From Demequina phytophila (GTDB lineage Bacteria > Actinomycetota > Actinomycetes > Actinomycetales > Demequinaceae), in contig NZ_BBLW01000001.1 in assembly GCF_000971135.1 (NCBI RefSeq), positions 1 through 64,000 on the forward strand: a DNA stretch of 64,000 nt, given 5' to 3'. The first letter of the stretch is position 1; every line of letters begins with the position of its first letter. Made by a program: the position numbers and the translations under genes. Shown here piece after piece: positions 1 to 9,914 of the stretch. The notes under the pieces are model-generated. The model made no database searches and was not told the DNA's origin. It worked only from the letters and a program-made list of their open reading frames with translations.

Positions 1-247
1 GCTTGGGGCCGGGCTTGGGTGCGCCGGGCTTCGCCGCCGGCTTGGCGGCGGGCTTGCTCGGCGCCGCCGCGGCGGGGGCGCCGGAGGTCGCCGCGGGGAA
101 GGCCTCACGGGCCTTCCGCACCACGGGGGCCTCCAGGGTGGAGGACGGACCCTTGACGTATTCGCCGAGCTCGTTGAGCTTGGTGATCAGGTCCTTGCTC
201 GAGACTCCGAGCTCCTTCGCGATCTCGTGAACGCGGGGCTTTGCCAC
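1..247 (-). CDS. infB: Translation initiation factor IF-2, N-terminal part (cut by window edge)
   Basis: The reading frame starts at a GTG at 247 preceded by a clear AGGAGAG ribosome site and runs off the left edge after 82 codons. It begins [20 protein letters not shown], the conserved IF-2 N-terminal helical domain, then enters an Ala/Pro/Lys-rich linker typical of actinobacterial IF-2. IF-2 is the GTPase that brings initiator tRNA to the 30S subunit; the G domain lies outside the window. It is the last visible gene of rimP-nusA-ylxR-infB, the standard bacterial order, which supports the call independently of the short sequence. Confidence 0.93.
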   Translation of the reverse strand, partial: MAKPRVHEIAKELGVSSKDLITKLNELGEYVKGPSSTLEAPVVRKAREAFPAATSGAPAAAAPSKPAAKPAAKPGAPKPGPK

Positions 248-375
248 TTCTCTCCTGTCTCGGCTCGCCCAAGACAGGGTCGAGCCATCGTTACGGCTGG
301 GTGCTCATCGTGAGATGCTCATCGCTGGGCCATGGGCTTTCATCCCGTCTGATTCGATGGTGGGCACGGTCCACG

Positions 376-660
376 CTAGCCGACCGCGAGGCCGGAGACG
401 TCCAGCTCCGCCACGCGCAGCGCGCGGGGCAGGGCCCTCCGTCTCAGCGCCTGCGCGAGGCACTCCGGACCGGGGTGCAACCAGGCTCCCCGTCCCGGCA
501 GGCTGCGACGCTCGTCGACGACCGCACGGCCATCCACGCACGCCACCCGCACAAGGACCGACCGAGACGCCCGACCCCTGCATCCGACGCACGTCCGCAC
601 CGGTTCCTGAGGAGCGGTGGCGGGGGCGCCGACGTCACGAGACGGGTCTCTCGGCTCCAC
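376..660 (-). CDS. ylxR: YlxR/DUF448 family RNA-binding protein
   Basis: A 94-residue basic protein between nusA and infB, exactly where YlxR is found in most bacteria. It carries the family's CVGCRGRASRSVLVRV opening and the GRGAWLHPGPECLAQA motif. YlxR is a small nucleic-acid-binding protein linked to RNase P and transcription regulation in other bacteria; nothing more specific follows from this sequence. The GTG at 660 gives an N-terminal extension of about 20 residues before the conserved core and has no strong ribosome site, so translation may be coupled to nusA, which stops 18 bases upstream. Confidence 0.88.
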   Translation of the reverse strand: MEPRDPSRDVGAPATAPQEPVRTCVGCRGRASRSVLVRVACVDGRAVVDERRSLPGRGAWLHPGPECLAQALRRRALPRALRVAELDVSGLAVG

Positions 661-678
661 TAGTCTAGCGGATCCCCG

Positions 679-1686
679 TCAGCGCCCGGATCCGGCTCGC
701 CCGGGCACGTCGGGCTGCTCGTCCGATCGGATGTCGATGCGCCACCCCGTGAGGCGGGCGGCGAGGCGGGCGTTCTGGCCCTCCTTGCCGATCGCGAGCG
801 ACAGGTGGAAGTCGGGCACGACGACGCGCGCGGCGCGCGCCTCCTCGTCGACGACGGCCACCGACACGACGCGCGAGGGCGACAGCGCGTTGCCCACGAA
901 CGTCGCCGGGTCGTCGTCCCAGTCGATGATGTCGATCTTCTCGCCGCGCAGTTCGCTCATGACGGCGCGCACGCGGGAGCCCATCGGGCCGATGCACGCG
1001 CCCTTGGCGTTCACGCCGGGCACGGTCGCGCGCACCGCGATCTTGGTGCGGTGGCCGGCCTCGCGCGCCAGGCTCATGATCTCGACGGTGCCGTCGGCGA
1101 TCTCGGGCACCTCGAGCTCGAACAGCTTGCGGACCAGGCCGGGGTGGGTGCGCGACAGCGTGATGGACGGACCCTTCGCGCCGCGCGAGATGTCCAGCAC
1201 GAAGCCCTTGAGGCGCTCCCCATGCACGTACACCTCGGTGGGGACCTGCTCGTGCGGCGGCAGGATCGCCTCGACGTCGCCGAGGTCGACATGCACGTTC
1301 TTAGGGTCGGAGGACTGCTGGATCACGCCCGACACCAGGTGGCCCTCGCGGCCGGCGTACTCGCCGAGCACGGCATCGTCCCCCGCCTGTCGCAGGCGCT
1401 GGAAGATCACCTGACGCGCGGTGGACGTCGCGATGCGACCGAAGTCCGCCGGGGTGTGGTCGAACTCGGGCAGGTCCGCGGGGTCCTGGCCCTCCTCGCC
1501 GTCCTCGCGGGCGAGGATGGTCACCTTGCCGGTGACCCGGTCGAGGTGGGCGCGGGCGTGACGGTACGCGCCCGGGGTCTTGTGATACGCCGAGACGAGC
1601 GCCTGCTCGATCGCGTCGACCAGCACGTCCAGACGGATGTCCTTCTCGCGCTCGAGGCCCCGCAGGGCCTGCATGTCGATGTCCAT
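679..1686 (-). CDS. nusA: Transcription termination/antitermination factor NusA
   Basis: NusA binds RNA polymerase and nascent RNA and controls pausing, termination and antitermination. The 335-residue product has the usual actinobacterial layout: N-terminal polymerase-binding domain (about 1-110), S1 domain (about 113-180), KH1 (about 205-275, with GPMGSR) and KH2 (about 280-322, with [18 protein letters not shown]). The C-terminal acidic repeats of proteobacterial NusA are absent, as expected. It starts at ATG 1686, seven bases after the rimP stop, so it is in the rimP operon. Confidence 0.97.
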   Translation of the reverse strand: MDIDMQALRGLEREKDIRLDVLVDAIEQALVSAYHKTPGAYRHARAHLDRVTGKVTILAREDGEEGQDPADLPEFDHTPADFGRIATSTARQVIFQRLRQAGDDAVLGEYAGREGHLVSGVIQQSSDPKNVHVDLGDVEAILPPHEQVPTEVYVHGERLKGFVLDISRGAKGPSITLSRTHPGLVRKLFELEVPEIADGTVEIMSLAREAGHRTKIAVRATVPGVNAKGACIGPMGSRVRAVMSELRGEKIDIIDWDDDPATFVGNALSPSRVVSVAVVDEEARAARVVVPDFHLSLAIGKEGQNARLAARLTGWRIDIRSDEQPDVPGRAGSGR

Positions 1687-1692
1687 GTCCTA

Positions 1693-2157
1693 CTACTCTC
1701 CCAGCCTCTTGAGCTCCACGACGATGCGACCGTCCGTCACCTGCGCGAGCGGGAGCCGGCGCTCCTCGCCGTCGACGTCGAGCACGAGCTCATCGTCGTC
1801 GAGGGCCGTGAGGCGTCCCGTGAGGGAGCCGTCCGCGAGCCGCAGGTCGACCAGCCTCGTGCGGGCGCGCATGAAGTGGCGGCGCTCCGTGAGGACACGG
1901 TCGGTTCCGGGGGTCGAGACCTCGAGGACGTACGGCGTGGAGGGCACGTTCGCCTCGTCGAGCGCGGCGCCGATCAGGCGGGAGGCCTCTGCGACGCGGT
2001 CGAGGTCGGCGCTGCCCACCTCGTCCTCGGGCAGGTCGACGGTGACGAGCACCCGCGAGCGCTTGCCCGCGGCCGTGACGTCCACCCCGTCGAGGACCAG
2101 CCCCGCGGCCTCCGCCGCCGGCGCGGCAAGCTCGATGATGCGGCTCGAGATGTCCAT
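1693..2157 (-). CDS. rimP: Ribosome maturation factor RimP
   Basis: RimP assists 30S subunit maturation. The frame stays open far upstream, but the 154-residue product beginning MDISSRIIELAAPAAEAAG matches the family length and start, and a GGAGG site lies seven bases before this ATG. Family hallmarks visible are the LVTVDLPE strand, the VSTPGTDRVLTERRHF motif and the C-terminal SH3-like strand region ending VVELKRL. First gene of the rimP-nusA-ylxR-infB operon; a sigma-70-like promoter lies about 60 bases upstream. Confidence 0.96.
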   Translation of the reverse strand: MDISSRIIELAAPAAEAAGLVLDGVDVTAAGKRSRVLVTVDLPEDEVGSADLDRVAEASRLIGAALDEANVPSTPYVLEVSTPGTDRVLTERRHFMRARTRLVDLRLADGSLTGRLTALDDDELVLDVDGEERRLPLAQVTDGRIVVELKRLGE

Positions 2158-2212
2158 GGCATCGCCTCCCACGCGCGGCACGCGCTCCGTTTCTGAAGTT
2201 CGGTCGACCCAT

Positions 2213-2241
2213 ATTCTAGGACCCTCGCAGGGGCATGTCAT
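2213..2241 (-). promoter_or_regulatory. Predicted promoter of the rimP-nusA-ylxR-infB operon
   Basis: On the minus strand, ATGACA (2241-2236) and TAGAAT (2218-2213) are separated by 17 bases. Both hexamers fit housekeeping sigma consensus at five of six positions (TTGACA, TATAAT) and lie about 60 bases before the rimP ATG. The -35 box overlaps the start codon of the divergent lipoprotein gene, so the two transcripts may interfere. Confidence 0.6.
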
Positions 2242-3208
2242 GATGGCGCCCATGCCGTCCCGTCCCTCCCGCGCGCTCGGCCTCGCCATCACCGCAGGCA
2301 TCCTGGCGGTCGCGGTCTCCGGATGCTCATGGAGGCTCGAGACGCCGCCGATCGAGCGGCGCACGCCCACGCCCACCGTGGTGCTGCGGGACGAGGCCGC
2401 GATCCGCGAGCAGACCGTCATCGACGTGGCCGACGCGTCGGAGTCTGGCGCGGTCGAGGCCGTGCTCGCCCCGGAGCGGCTCGAGGCGCTCGGCGGGGTG
2501 TACGTCGCGACCCCGTCCCCGACGCCCTCCGCCACCGTGTCCGTCGCCCCCGCGCCGACATTCGATGCCGCCGTCGCGGACGCGATCGACGGCGCGCTCG
2601 AGGCCGCCGACGCGGCCGCCGAGGACGACCCCTCCCTCGCCGCGCTCCTGCGGTCGATCGCGCTGTCGCACGCGCTCGTGTCCGACGCGCCCGCCGTCGC
2701 GGGCGAGGCCCCGGCCGAGCGCGCGATGCCCGCCGTACCCGCGAGCGGGGACGACGATGCGGGCACCTGGACGCCGGCGGAGTCGAGCGCGGTCGACCCC
2801 GCCGTGCTCGCCGCGCTCGCGGTCACGCATGACCGCGCCTCCTTCGCGTACGAGGTCGCCGCGGCGCGAGCGACCGGCGGCGAGCGGGAGCGCGCGCTGA
2901 CCCGCTCGCGGTTGCATGAGGCGCGCGCGGCCGCGCTGGTCGCGCTGCCCGGAGTCGAGGACGACCGTGACGGCCTCTACGACGTGCCGCCGTCCGGCAC
3001 GGCCACGCGGAACGCCCGCGCCGCGACCGAACGCGCCGTCGAGACCGAGATCGCGGAGACCTACGCCGCGCTGATCGACGGCGCGGACGCCGTCGACGTG
3101 CCGTGGATCCTCGACGGCGCGTACGACGCGTGGATGCAGGCGGCGTCGCTGCGAGGCTTCGACCTCGCGTCGCTCCCGGCACTGCCGGGCGTCACCGCCG
3201 CCTCCTGA
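2240..3208 (+). CDS. Ferritin-like (DUF4439-type) lipoprotein
   Basis: A 322-residue predicted lipoprotein: basic N-terminus, hydrophobic stretch and lipobox VAVSGC around residue 30, then a Pro/Thr-rich linker and helical segments. The C-terminal part with ASFAYEVAAARATGGERERAL and later AETYAALIDG resembles the four-helix ferritin-like domain that many actinobacteria encode divergent from rimP, and that position is matched here. Metal ligands are not obvious, so enzymatic function is unclear. ATG 2240 has AGGGG at a good distance; ATGs at 2243 and 2252 are alternatives. Confidence 0.75.
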   Translation: MMAPMPSRPSRALGLAITAGILAVAVSGCSWRLETPPIERRTPTPTVVLRDEAAIREQTVIDVADASESGAVEAVLAPERLEALGGVYVATPSPTPSATVSVAPAPTFDAAVADAIDGALEAADAAAEDDPSLAALLRSIALSHALVSDAPAVAGEAPAERAMPAVPASGDDDAGTWTPAESSAVDPAVLAALAVTHDRASFAYEVAAARATGGERERALTRSRLHEARAAALVALPGVEDDRDGLYDVPPSGTATRNARAATERAVETEIAETYAALIDGADAVDVPWILDGAYDAWMQAASLRGFDLASLPALPGVTAAS

Positions 3209-3221
3209 CCCACCGGCGGTC

Positions 3222-3323
3222 GCTGATCCACACGGGTCTGCCGCTCCTCCACACGAACCCTCCGATGTGACCGCAAACATGCACGGAGCCGGCCCCCGGG
3301 GGACCGGCTCCGTGTGGATCAGC
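3222..3323. repeat. 101-bp intergenic repeat, copy 1, with 13-bp inverted ends
   Basis: The segment begins GCTGATCCACACG and ends CGTGTGGATCAGC, a perfect 13-base inverted repeat. Its first 63 bases align without gaps to 61410-61472 with about 46 identities, and both copies close with the same GTGGATCAGC. It contains the hairpin at 3282-3314. Both copies lie between convergent genes. Confidence 0.7.
3282..3314. terminator. Bidirectional hairpin terminator between the lipoprotein gene and proS
   Basis: CACGGAGCCGG (3282-3292) pairs perfectly with CCGGCTCCGTG (3304-3314), with C5/G5 runs inside. It lies between two convergent genes. There is no U-tract, as is common in high-G+C actinobacteria. 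Confidence 0.75.
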
Positions 3324-3341
3324 GCTCGCGGCGTGGGGTGC

Positions 3342-5144
3342 TCAGCCGGCCAGCGCCTGCCGGACGCGGGCGATCACGGCGGCCGCCGCATCGTCCACCG
3401 GCAGCGCCTCGCTGGTGCCCGCCGCGCGGACCTTCAGCTCGACGGTGCCCTCGGCGAGGCCGCGCCCCACCACCAGGATGAACGGCGCGCCCAGCAGCTC
3501 GGCGTCCTTGAACTTGACGCCGGGCGAGACCTTGAAGCGGTCGTCGTAGCAGACCTCGATGCCGGCGGCCTCGAGCTCCCCCGCGAGCCTCGCGGACGCC
3601 TCGAACACCGCGTCGTCCTTGCCGGTCGCGACCACGTGCACGTGGTACGGCGCGACCTGGACGGGCCAGGACAGGCCCAGCTCGTCGTGGTTGTTCTCGG
3701 CGAGCAGCGCGACGGCGCGCGTGACGCCGATGCCGTAGGAGCCCATCGTGACCACCTGCTGCTTGCCGTTCTCGTCGAGCACGCGCAGGTCGAGCGCCTC
3801 GGCGTACTTGCGACCCAGCTGGAAGATGTGGCCGATCTCGACGCCGCGCGCGAGCTCGAGCGGGCCCGAGCCGTCGGGGGCGGGGTCGCCGGCGCGCACG
3901 CTCGCGGCCTCGATGGTGCCGTCGGCCGTGAAGTCGCGGCCCATGGTGAGCTCGAAGACGTGCTTGCCGTGGACGTCCGCGCCGGTGATCCAGCGGGTGC
4001 CGGGGACGATGCGCGGGTCGACCAGGTACGGGATCGCGGCGTCCTGCTCGTCGCCGCGGGCGACGCCCTCGGGGCGGGCCTGCGGGCCGAGCGCGCCGGG
4101 GCCGATGTATCCCTTGGTCAGCTGCGGGTGCTTGGCGAAGTCCTCCTCGTTGGCGGCCTCGACGCCGAACGGCGAGAGGGCGGCCTCGAGGCGCGTCATG
4201 TCCGCGTCGCGGTCGCCGGGCACGCCGACGACGAGCAGCGAGCGCTCCCCGGTGGGCGACGTGAGCGCGAGCACCACGTTCTTGAGGGTGTCCGCTGCGG
4301 TCCACTCGCGGTCGGCGCGCGGGTGCGCGGCGTTCGCGGCGGCCACCAGCGTGTCGATGGTCGGGGTGTCGGGGGTGTCCTCGACGTGGGCTGCGGGGGC
4401 CTCGTCCCAGGGCAGGGCGTCGGGCACGGGCGTGGTGACGGCCTCCACGTTGGCCGCGTAGCCGCCGGGCGACCGCACGAACGTGTCCTCCCCCACCTCG
4501 GTGGGCGAGAGGAACTCCTCGGACCGCGAGCCGCCCATGGCGCCGGACTGCGCCTGCACGATCACGTACTCGATCCCGAGCCGTTCGAAGATCCGCACGT
4601 AGGCCGCGCGCTGCGCCGCGTAGGACGCGTCGAGACCCTCGTCGGTGACGTCGAAGCTGTACGAGTCCTTCATGATGAACTCGCGGCCGCGCAGCAGGCC
4701 CGCACGGGGACGCGCCTCGTCGCGGTACTTGGTCTGGATCTGGTAGATGGTGAGCGGCAGGTCCTTGTAGCTGCTGTACAGGTCCTTCACCAGCAGCGTG
4801 AACATCTCCTCGTGCGTGGGCGCGAGCAGGTAGTCGCCGCCCTTGCGGTCCTGGAGGCGGAACAGGTTGGGGCCGTACTCGGTCCACCGGTGGGTGGCCT
4901 CGTAGGGCTCGCGCGGCAGCAGCGCCGGGAAGTGGACCTCCTGGCCGCCGGCGGCGTCCATCTCCTCGCGCACGATCGCCTCGACCTTCGCGAGCACCTT
5001 CAGCCCCAGCGGAAGCCAGGTGTAGATGCCGGGCGCGGCGCGCCGGATGTAGCCGGCACGGACGAGCAGCTTGTGCGACGCGACCTCGGCGTCGGCGGGG
5101 TCCTCGCGCAGGGTGCGCAGGAAGAGAGTGGACATGCGAAGCAT
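3342..5144 (-). CDS. proS: Prolyl-tRNA synthetase
   Basis: Class II aminoacyl-tRNA synthetase charging tRNA-Pro. The product from [20 protein letters not shown] is 600 residues and of the bacterial long type: motif 2 region around [21 protein letters not shown], a central editing (YbaK-like) insertion, and a C-terminal anticodon-binding domain. A GTG at 5165 would add seven residues, but neither start has a ribosome site. A TACCCT box seven bases before ATG 5144 suggests a leaderless transcript. Convergent with the ferritin-like lipoprotein gene. Confidence 0.96.
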   Translation of the reverse strand: MLRMSTLFLRTLREDPADAEVASHKLLVRAGYIRRAAPGIYTWLPLGLKVLAKVEAIVREEMDAAGGQEVHFPALLPREPYEATHRWTEYGPNLFRLQDRKGGDYLLAPTHEEMFTLLVKDLYSSYKDLPLTIYQIQTKYRDEARPRAGLLRGREFIMKDSYSFDVTDEGLDASYAAQRAAYVRIFERLGIEYVIVQAQSGAMGGSRSEEFLSPTEVGEDTFVRSPGGYAANVEAVTTPVPDALPWDEAPAAHVEDTPDTPTIDTLVAAANAAHPRADREWTAADTLKNVVLALTSPTGERSLLVVGVPGDRDADMTRLEAALSPFGVEAANEEDFAKHPQLTKGYIGPGALGPQARPEGVARGDEQDAAIPYLVDPRIVPGTRWITGADVHGKHVFELTMGRDFTADGTIEAASVRAGDPAPDGSGPLELARGVEIGHIFQLGRKYAEALDLRVLDENGKQQVVTMGSYGIGVTRAVALLAENNHDELGLSWPVQVAPYHVHVVATGKDDAVFEASARLAGELEAAGIEVCYDDRFKVSPGVKFKDAELLGAPFILVVGRGLAEGTVELKVRAAGTSEALPVDDAAAAVIARVRQALAG

Positions 5145-5172
5145 GGGACCAAGGGTATCGGCCACGGACGGC

Positions 5173-5182
5173 GGACGATGCG
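5173..5182 (+). repeat. GGACGATGCG word, intergenic
   Basis: Exact copy, extended as GGACGATGCGCGGGTCGCC, between the stop of the SLH protein gene (5266) and the proS start. Confidence 0.8.
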
Positions 5183-5265
5183 CGGGTCGCCGGGCGCACG
5201 ACCGGGCGGCCGCACGGGACGCGAGACTCGGCCGGGCATCGCCGGTGCCAGGGGCGCTCGGCGCG

Positions 5266-8200
5266 TCAGCCCCCGTACTCCCCCGCCCACTGCAGCAGGC
5301 ACTGCGCCATGGTCGCGCGCGTGAGCGCGGCGCGCGGCTTGAAGGCGCTGCCCGCGGGTGCCGTGAGGATCCTCCTCGCCCTCGCCCAGGTGATCGCCGT
5401 GTACGCGCCGTGGATCGTGGAGACGTCGCTGTAGGGCGAGCGCGCGGGCGGGGCGAACCCCGGGGAGCCGGCGAGCCGATAGAGGAACGTGAGCGTGTCC
5501 GCCCGCGTCATCACGTCGTCTGCGCGGTACCGGCGGCCGCCGACGACGCCGGCCTGCCGCATCCACACGATCGCGCGGTAGCGCCGGTCCGTGACGCTCA
5601 CGTCCGAGTACGGCGAGGCGGTCGGGAGGACCACGTCCGGGCTGCCTGCGAGGCGGTAGAGGTACTGCGCCATCGCGCCCCGGTTCACGGTGGCGGACGG
5701 TCGGAACGACCCGTCCCCGAACGGAGTGGCGATTCCCGCATCGGCGACCCACGAGATCGCCGACCACGCGGGATCGTGGAACGTCACGTCCGTGAAGAAG
5801 TAGACAGGAACGTAGAACGCCTTGCGCGAGGACGCCTCGAACACCGGGCTCGTCGCGTAGCTGGTCGCTCCACCGACCCACGCGGTGCGTCCCTTGAAGG
5901 CCTGCCACGCCGCGGACGTGGTGACGTAGCCGTCCGTCAGGACCATGCGCACGTCCACGAAGGCGTGGGTGGTCTCGAGGTCGAACGGCGAGCCGTGGGG
6001 GCCGCAGAAGGCGGACTCGACCGTCGAGGCCGACCTCAGCGCCACCGCGCACACCGTCGACCCCCGGAAGCTCTTCGGGACGTTCAGCGTGCCGCGGAAC
6101 GCCGAGCCGTACTTCACCTGCGAGGAGGTGAATGCGCGGTTCGCGTCGGTCACCGCGCGCGAGCCGGTCGCGGTGGGCACCGTGATGACCCGAGGCGTGA
6201 CCGCATCGCTCGGACGTACCCACCCGCCGAGCGCCGCGCCGAGCGCGATGCGGACGCGATAGGCACCGGACGCGACATGCGAGAACGCGTACCTGCCTGT
6301 CGAACCGACCGCTGTCTCAGCGACGAGATCCCCGGCGCGCGTGTAGAGCGAAGCCACGGCACCCTCGAGCTGGTAGCTCCCCGCTCCCGTGACGCGCCCC
6401 GCGATGGTCGACTCAGGTGTGAGGACGATGCGTGGTGCGGCGGTCGCGCCGGCCACCACCACGATCGGCGTCGCCGACGACACACCCGCCTCTCCAGGCG
6501 CCCAGCCATCCCCGAGCCCGTCGAAGCCCGTCGCGAGGATCAGGTACCTGCCCGGCGCCAGATCGTCGAAGGAGTACGCACCGTCGGTCGTCGCGCAGGA
6601 TGCTGCGACGCGCTCGACCCGGGTGGTGTAGATCTCGACGCAGCCGCCTTCCCCTGGACCTCCACCTCCCTCCACGGTGACGCGCAACGCTCCGGCGGCG
6701 CGCATCCGCACGTCGGCGCGAGCCGTGCCGCCCGTGGCAACCGTGATCGGTGTCGCCCGTTCACGGGTCGGCGAGCCGGCGAACCATTCCGACGCCTGCG
6801 CCGTCACGCCGGTCACCAGCATCGTGTAGGTGCCCGCGGGCAGGCTGTCGATCGTGTAGGAGCCGTCGTCGCCCGCGTCGGTCGCCTGCGCGGCACGGCC
6901 ATCGGCGTCGTACGCGATGACCCGCGCGCCAGCCGCGGGATCGCCGGACGACGCGGTGACCCGTCCCCTGATCGTCGCTTCGGGCTTCAGGGTCGCGTCC
7001 AGCTCGAAGGTTCCCCGGGTCGCCTGGATCGTGACCGCCTTCGACCTCAGGCCGGTGGTCTTCCCCCGGCCCGCGTACCACTGGTAGGCGGCGCCAGGTC
7101 CCTCGGAGTAGAACTGGACGCGATAGTGACCAGGGTCGACGCTGAGCTCGTACGACGAGCGTCCAGGTTCCACGCACTGGTGTGCCGCGGTCGTGCCGCC
7201 CTCGACCGCCATGGCGCAGACGGTGAGGTCATCCCTCCCGGCGGGCCTGGTGATCGTCCCGGTGATCGTGGGCCACGGGTCGACCAGGAACACCCCGACG
7301 TTCGCCGAGCCCGCCAGCACGTCCTGCGTCGCCGTCGTGCCATCGAGCACGCCAGGCGCGTCCCGAAGCGTGAGCCAGAGGCCGCGCGGCAGGTCGTGTC
7401 CGAACCGGAACCAGAAGACACCGTCCACGCTGGTGCACGTGGTCGCGAGGACCTCGTCCGACGCCGTCAGGTCGATGCAGCCCTCGGTCACTTGAATCCG
7501 GTCGAGCGTGCTCCGGGTGAACGCGGTGACCGCGATGGTCCCGCCGAACGCGAGGGGGGCGACCACCACGGCGTCGATGACCTGGACGCTCACAGGCGCC
7601 GGCCCGCCGAAGATCACCCCCGGCGAGTCGGGGTCGAAGCACCCGCCCGGCGCCGGCTCGGCCGCCACGCAGAGGCGGTAGGAGCCGGCGGCGAGCCCGG
7701 AGAGGTCGAAGGCGTCTCCGACGCCGCCGCAGTCGCGCGCGAGCTCGATCGGTGCCGTCTGGTCGAGCGCCATCACGCACGCCTCGTCGACGGGTAGCGT
7801 GTCGGGCACCGCGATGGTTCCCGTGATGCCGTACGCAGGCGCGACGACGATGTCGGCGCCGTCGATGACCTCGCCGTTGCCCGGTCCGAGCACGACCGTG
7901 CCGCGGCTGTACAGCGACCGCGCCTCCGGTGCGAGGCCAGGTGACGTGATCCACTGCGCTCCGTAGCCGGCGGCTCCGAGCACCCCGACCTTCGCGGCCG
8001 CCACCGGCGCGACGAACCGGTAGGTTCCGTCGGCTCCCGTCGTGGTCGACGACAGGATTCCGGACGAGTTCGCGCGCACCACGGTCGCGCCCTCGACGGG
8101 CGTCCCCCCGGCGTCGGTCACCGTGCCGGTCAGCGCCTGCGTCGTGGGGACCACCATCGCCAACTCATGGTGATCGCTGCCCGAGAGCACCACCGACGTC

Positions 8201-9705
8201 CCCTCGGCGCCGTTGACGGCGGCGGGATAGGCCACCACGTCGTACGAACCCGAGACGCCTCGCGCCTCGAACGTGTACCGTCCGGCAGGCAGACCGCGGA
8301 ATGACGCCGCACCGTCCGCGCCGAGCGAGCAGTCGCTCGCCTTGTCGACCACGGCGGGGCCGTGAAGCACCGCGTAGACGCAGCCCTGGGTGATCGGGCG
8401 ATCGTCTGCACGGGTGACCGATACCGTCACCGAGGAGGCGCCTCTCGCCGGCGCCACCATGGTGTAGGCGACCGTGGCTCCCGCGGCGACGCGGACCCGG
8501 CGCTCGATCGACATGTCCCCCGCGTTCCGTGCGCCGGTCAGCGAGAACGCCGCTCCGCGCGCGTCGATGTCGCGATCGACCCGGAACGTGAACACGCCGT
8601 CGGCCGCTGCGCAGTCGGTGGTCGCACCGCGCTTGGCGAGAGTCGAGGAGGCCAGGCAGCCCCCGTCGAGGGGCGCGCCGTTGTCGAGCGTGACCGCCAT
8701 CTCCACGGTGCCACCCCATGCGAAGGTGACGCGAGTGGTCGCACCCGAGGCGACGTCGACGCGCTCGGGTTCATTCGTTCCCATGCTGAAGCTGCCGCCG
8801 TACCACCCTTCCTGGGAGGCTTCGCAGGGCCGGGATGCCGGCGCGGGCTTGACGCACAGCAGGTAGCCGCCGGCGCGCAGGTTTGCGAAACGGAACGTGC
8901 TGCCGGCGGTGCCGCAGCGAGCGGCGACGACAGACTGCTGGCCCGCGTAGTCGTACAGGAGCACGCACGCGTTGGCCCCGTCGGCCACCGTTCCTGGCGG
9001 CGGCTCGATCGTCCCCGCGATGGTCCCCGCGGCGGTCAGCGTGGCATCGGCGCGCATCACCGATGCCGTGGTGGTCCCGAGCCGCTGGCCCAGCGTGACG
9101 GGCTTGTCCGGCCACGAGATCGAGCCGAATCCGGCCTTGGCGAAGGTCAGCAGGTAGCTCCCCGAGGCCGGACGCTGGAGCACGTAGCGCCCGTCCGGGC
9201 CGGTCAGTACCGAGAGCGCCGCGGTGAGGAAGGTCCCCGATCTCAGCGAGACCTTCGCACCGGCGATAGGAGCGCCATCGGAGTCGCGCACCGTGCCGCT
9301 CACCGACCGCTTGGCCAGCAGCGCGTACTCCAGCGACGTGACGCCACCCCCGACGACCGCGACGGGGGAGGCGGCCGCAAGCGTCGACGCGCTGTCGTAG
9401 TACTGGGTCGGAGCCGTGCCGAAGCCGGTGAACTTGAGCCGATAGTCGCCGTCGATCAGCCCGCCGACGGTGTACCGACCGGCGGCGCCCACGCAGTCGG
9501 CCCCGACCGACGTGCCGGCGGAATCGAACGCCTCGACGCACCCCCCTGTCGCGACGGACCCGTCGGCCCAGGAGGTCAGCGAGGCCACGACGGACCCGGT
9601 CGGATCGGCGTCCTCGGCGTTCGCGGGCGTCACCGCGATCCCGGTGATCATCAGCGCTGCGCACGCCGCGCTGACCGCGCGCGCCAGCATCATCCGGCTG
9701 AGCAT
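5266..9705 (-). CDS. Large secreted surface protein with Cys-paired beta-sandwich repeats and three SLH domains
   Basis: A 1479-residue exported protein. Residues 1-30 form a signal peptide ending ANA; ATG 9705 has AGGGGG six bases upstream. The body is a chain of carboxypeptidase-regulatory/Cna-B-like beta-sandwich repeats, recognisable by [32 protein letters not shown] and [16 protein letters not shown] strands closed by DGxYxF..L.AGxYxL. At least nine repeats carry two cysteines about 12-18 residues apart, for example GGCVEAF and ADCVG near residue 56. The C-terminus has three SLH repeats ([52 protein letters not shown]) that should anchor it to a cell-wall polymer. No catalytic motif was seen; adhesion or envelope structure is an inference. 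Confidence 0.85.
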   Translation of the reverse strand: MLSRMMLARAVSAACAALMITGIAVTPANAEDADPTGSVVASLTSWADGSVATGGCVEAFDSAGTSVGADCVGAAGRYTVGGLIDGDYRLKFTGFGTAPTQYYDSASTLAAASPVAVVGGGVTSLEYALLAKRSVSGTVRDSDGAPIAGAKVSLRSGTFLTAALSVLTGPDGRYVLQRPASGSYLLTFAKAGFGSISWPDKPVTLGQRLGTTTASVMRADATLTAAGTIAGTIEPPPGTVADGANACVLLYDYAGQQSVVAARCGTAGSTFRFANLRAGGYLLCVKPAPASRPCEASQEGWYGGSFSMGTNEPERVDVASGATTRVTFAWGGTVEMAVTLDNGAPLDGGCLASSTLAKRGATTDCAAADGVFTFRVDRDIDARGAAFSLTGARNAGDMSIERRVRVAAGATVAYTMVAPARGASSVTVSVTRADDRPITQGCVYAVLHGPAVVDKASDCSLGADGAASFRGLPAGRYTFEARGVSGSYDVVAYPAAVNGAEGTSVVLSGSDHHELAMVVPTTQALTGTVTDAGGTPVEGATVVRANSSGILSSTTTGADGTYRFVAPVAAAKVGVLGAAGYGAQWITSPGLAPEARSLYSRGTVVLGPGNGEVIDGADIVVAPAYGITGTIAVPDTLPVDEACVMALDQTAPIELARDCGGVGDAFDLSGLAAGSYRLCVAAEPAPGGCFDPDSPGVIFGGPAPVSVQVIDAVVVAPLAFGGTIAVTAFTRSTLDRIQVTEGCIDLTASDEVLATTCTSVDGVFWFRFGHDLPRGLWLTLRDAPGVLDGTTATQDVLAGSANVGVFLVDPWPTITGTITRPAGRDDLTVCAMAVEGGTTAAHQCVEPGRSSYELSVDPGHYRVQFYSEGPGAAYQWYAGRGKTTGLRSKAVTIQATRGTFELDATLKPEATIRGRVTASSGDPAAGARVIAYDADGRAAQATDAGDDGSYTIDSLPAGTYTMLVTGVTAQASEWFAGSPTRERATPITVATGGTARADVRMRAAGALRVTVEGGGGPGEGGCVEIYTTRVERVAASCATTDGAYSFDDLAPGRYLILATGFDGLGDGWAPGEAGVSSATPIVVVAGATAAPRIVLTPESTIAGRVTGAGSYQLEGAVASLYTRAGDLVAETAVGSTGRYAFSHVASGAYRVRIALGAALGGWVRPSDAVTPRVITVPTATGSRAVTDANRAFTSSQVKYGSAFRGTLNVPKSFRGSTVCAVALRSASTVESAFCGPHGSPFDLETTHAFVDVRMVLTDGYVTTSAAWQAFKGRTAWVGGATSYATSPVFEASSRKAFYVPVYFFTDVTFHDPAWSAISWVADAGIATPFGDGSFRPSATVNRGAMAQYLYRLAGSPDVVLPTASPYSDVSVTDRRYRAIVWMRQAGVVGGRRYRADDVMTRADTLTFLYRLAGSPGFAPPARSPYSDVSTIHGAYTAITWARARRILTAPAGSAFKPRAALTRATMAQCLLQWAGEYGG

Positions 9706-9836
9706 GGAACCCCCTCAGGCATCACGGGCGTCCACGCCCGTGCCCGCATGCTAGTGCACAAAGGTACGCCCGACCGGAAGCATCGTGCCTGCTCACCGCC
9801 GCGTCGTGAGGACCCGCGCGCCCTGGTGCCGCGGGC

Positions 9837-9846
9837 GGACGATGCG
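9837..9846 (+). repeat. GGACGATGCG word, intergenic
   Basis: Exact copy, extended as GGACGATGCGCCGGTCGCC, between the two secreted-protein genes and just beyond the 9868-9905 hairpin. Confidence 0.8.
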
Positions 9847-9867
9847 CCGGTCGCCTCGCCGCATGCG

Positions 9868-9905
9868 CGAGGGCCGCCGCCGGGTCACCCCGGCGACGGC
9901 CCTCG
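9868..9905 (-). terminator. Hairpin terminator after the Ig-repeat secreted protein gene
   Basis: An arm starting CGAGGGCCG (9868) pairs with an arm ending CGGCCCTCG (9905), about 17 base pairs with one mismatch and a 3-4 base loop. It begins about ten bases past the stop at 9915. Confidence 0.7.
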
Positions 9906-9914
9906 ACCGTGCAC

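Noticed and set aside
5153-5182. The GGACGATGCG word as a promoter -35 element
   Set aside because: Distance to the nearest -10-like box varies widely between copies, copies occur after convergent gene pairs and inside genes, and orientation is not consistent with transcription.
3267-5324. Long plus-strand open frame of 685 codons opposite proS
   Set aside because: It is an antisense shadow: high G+C removes stop codons, the translation is Arg/Val/Gly/Asp/His-rich, and proS on the minus strand is a clear family match.
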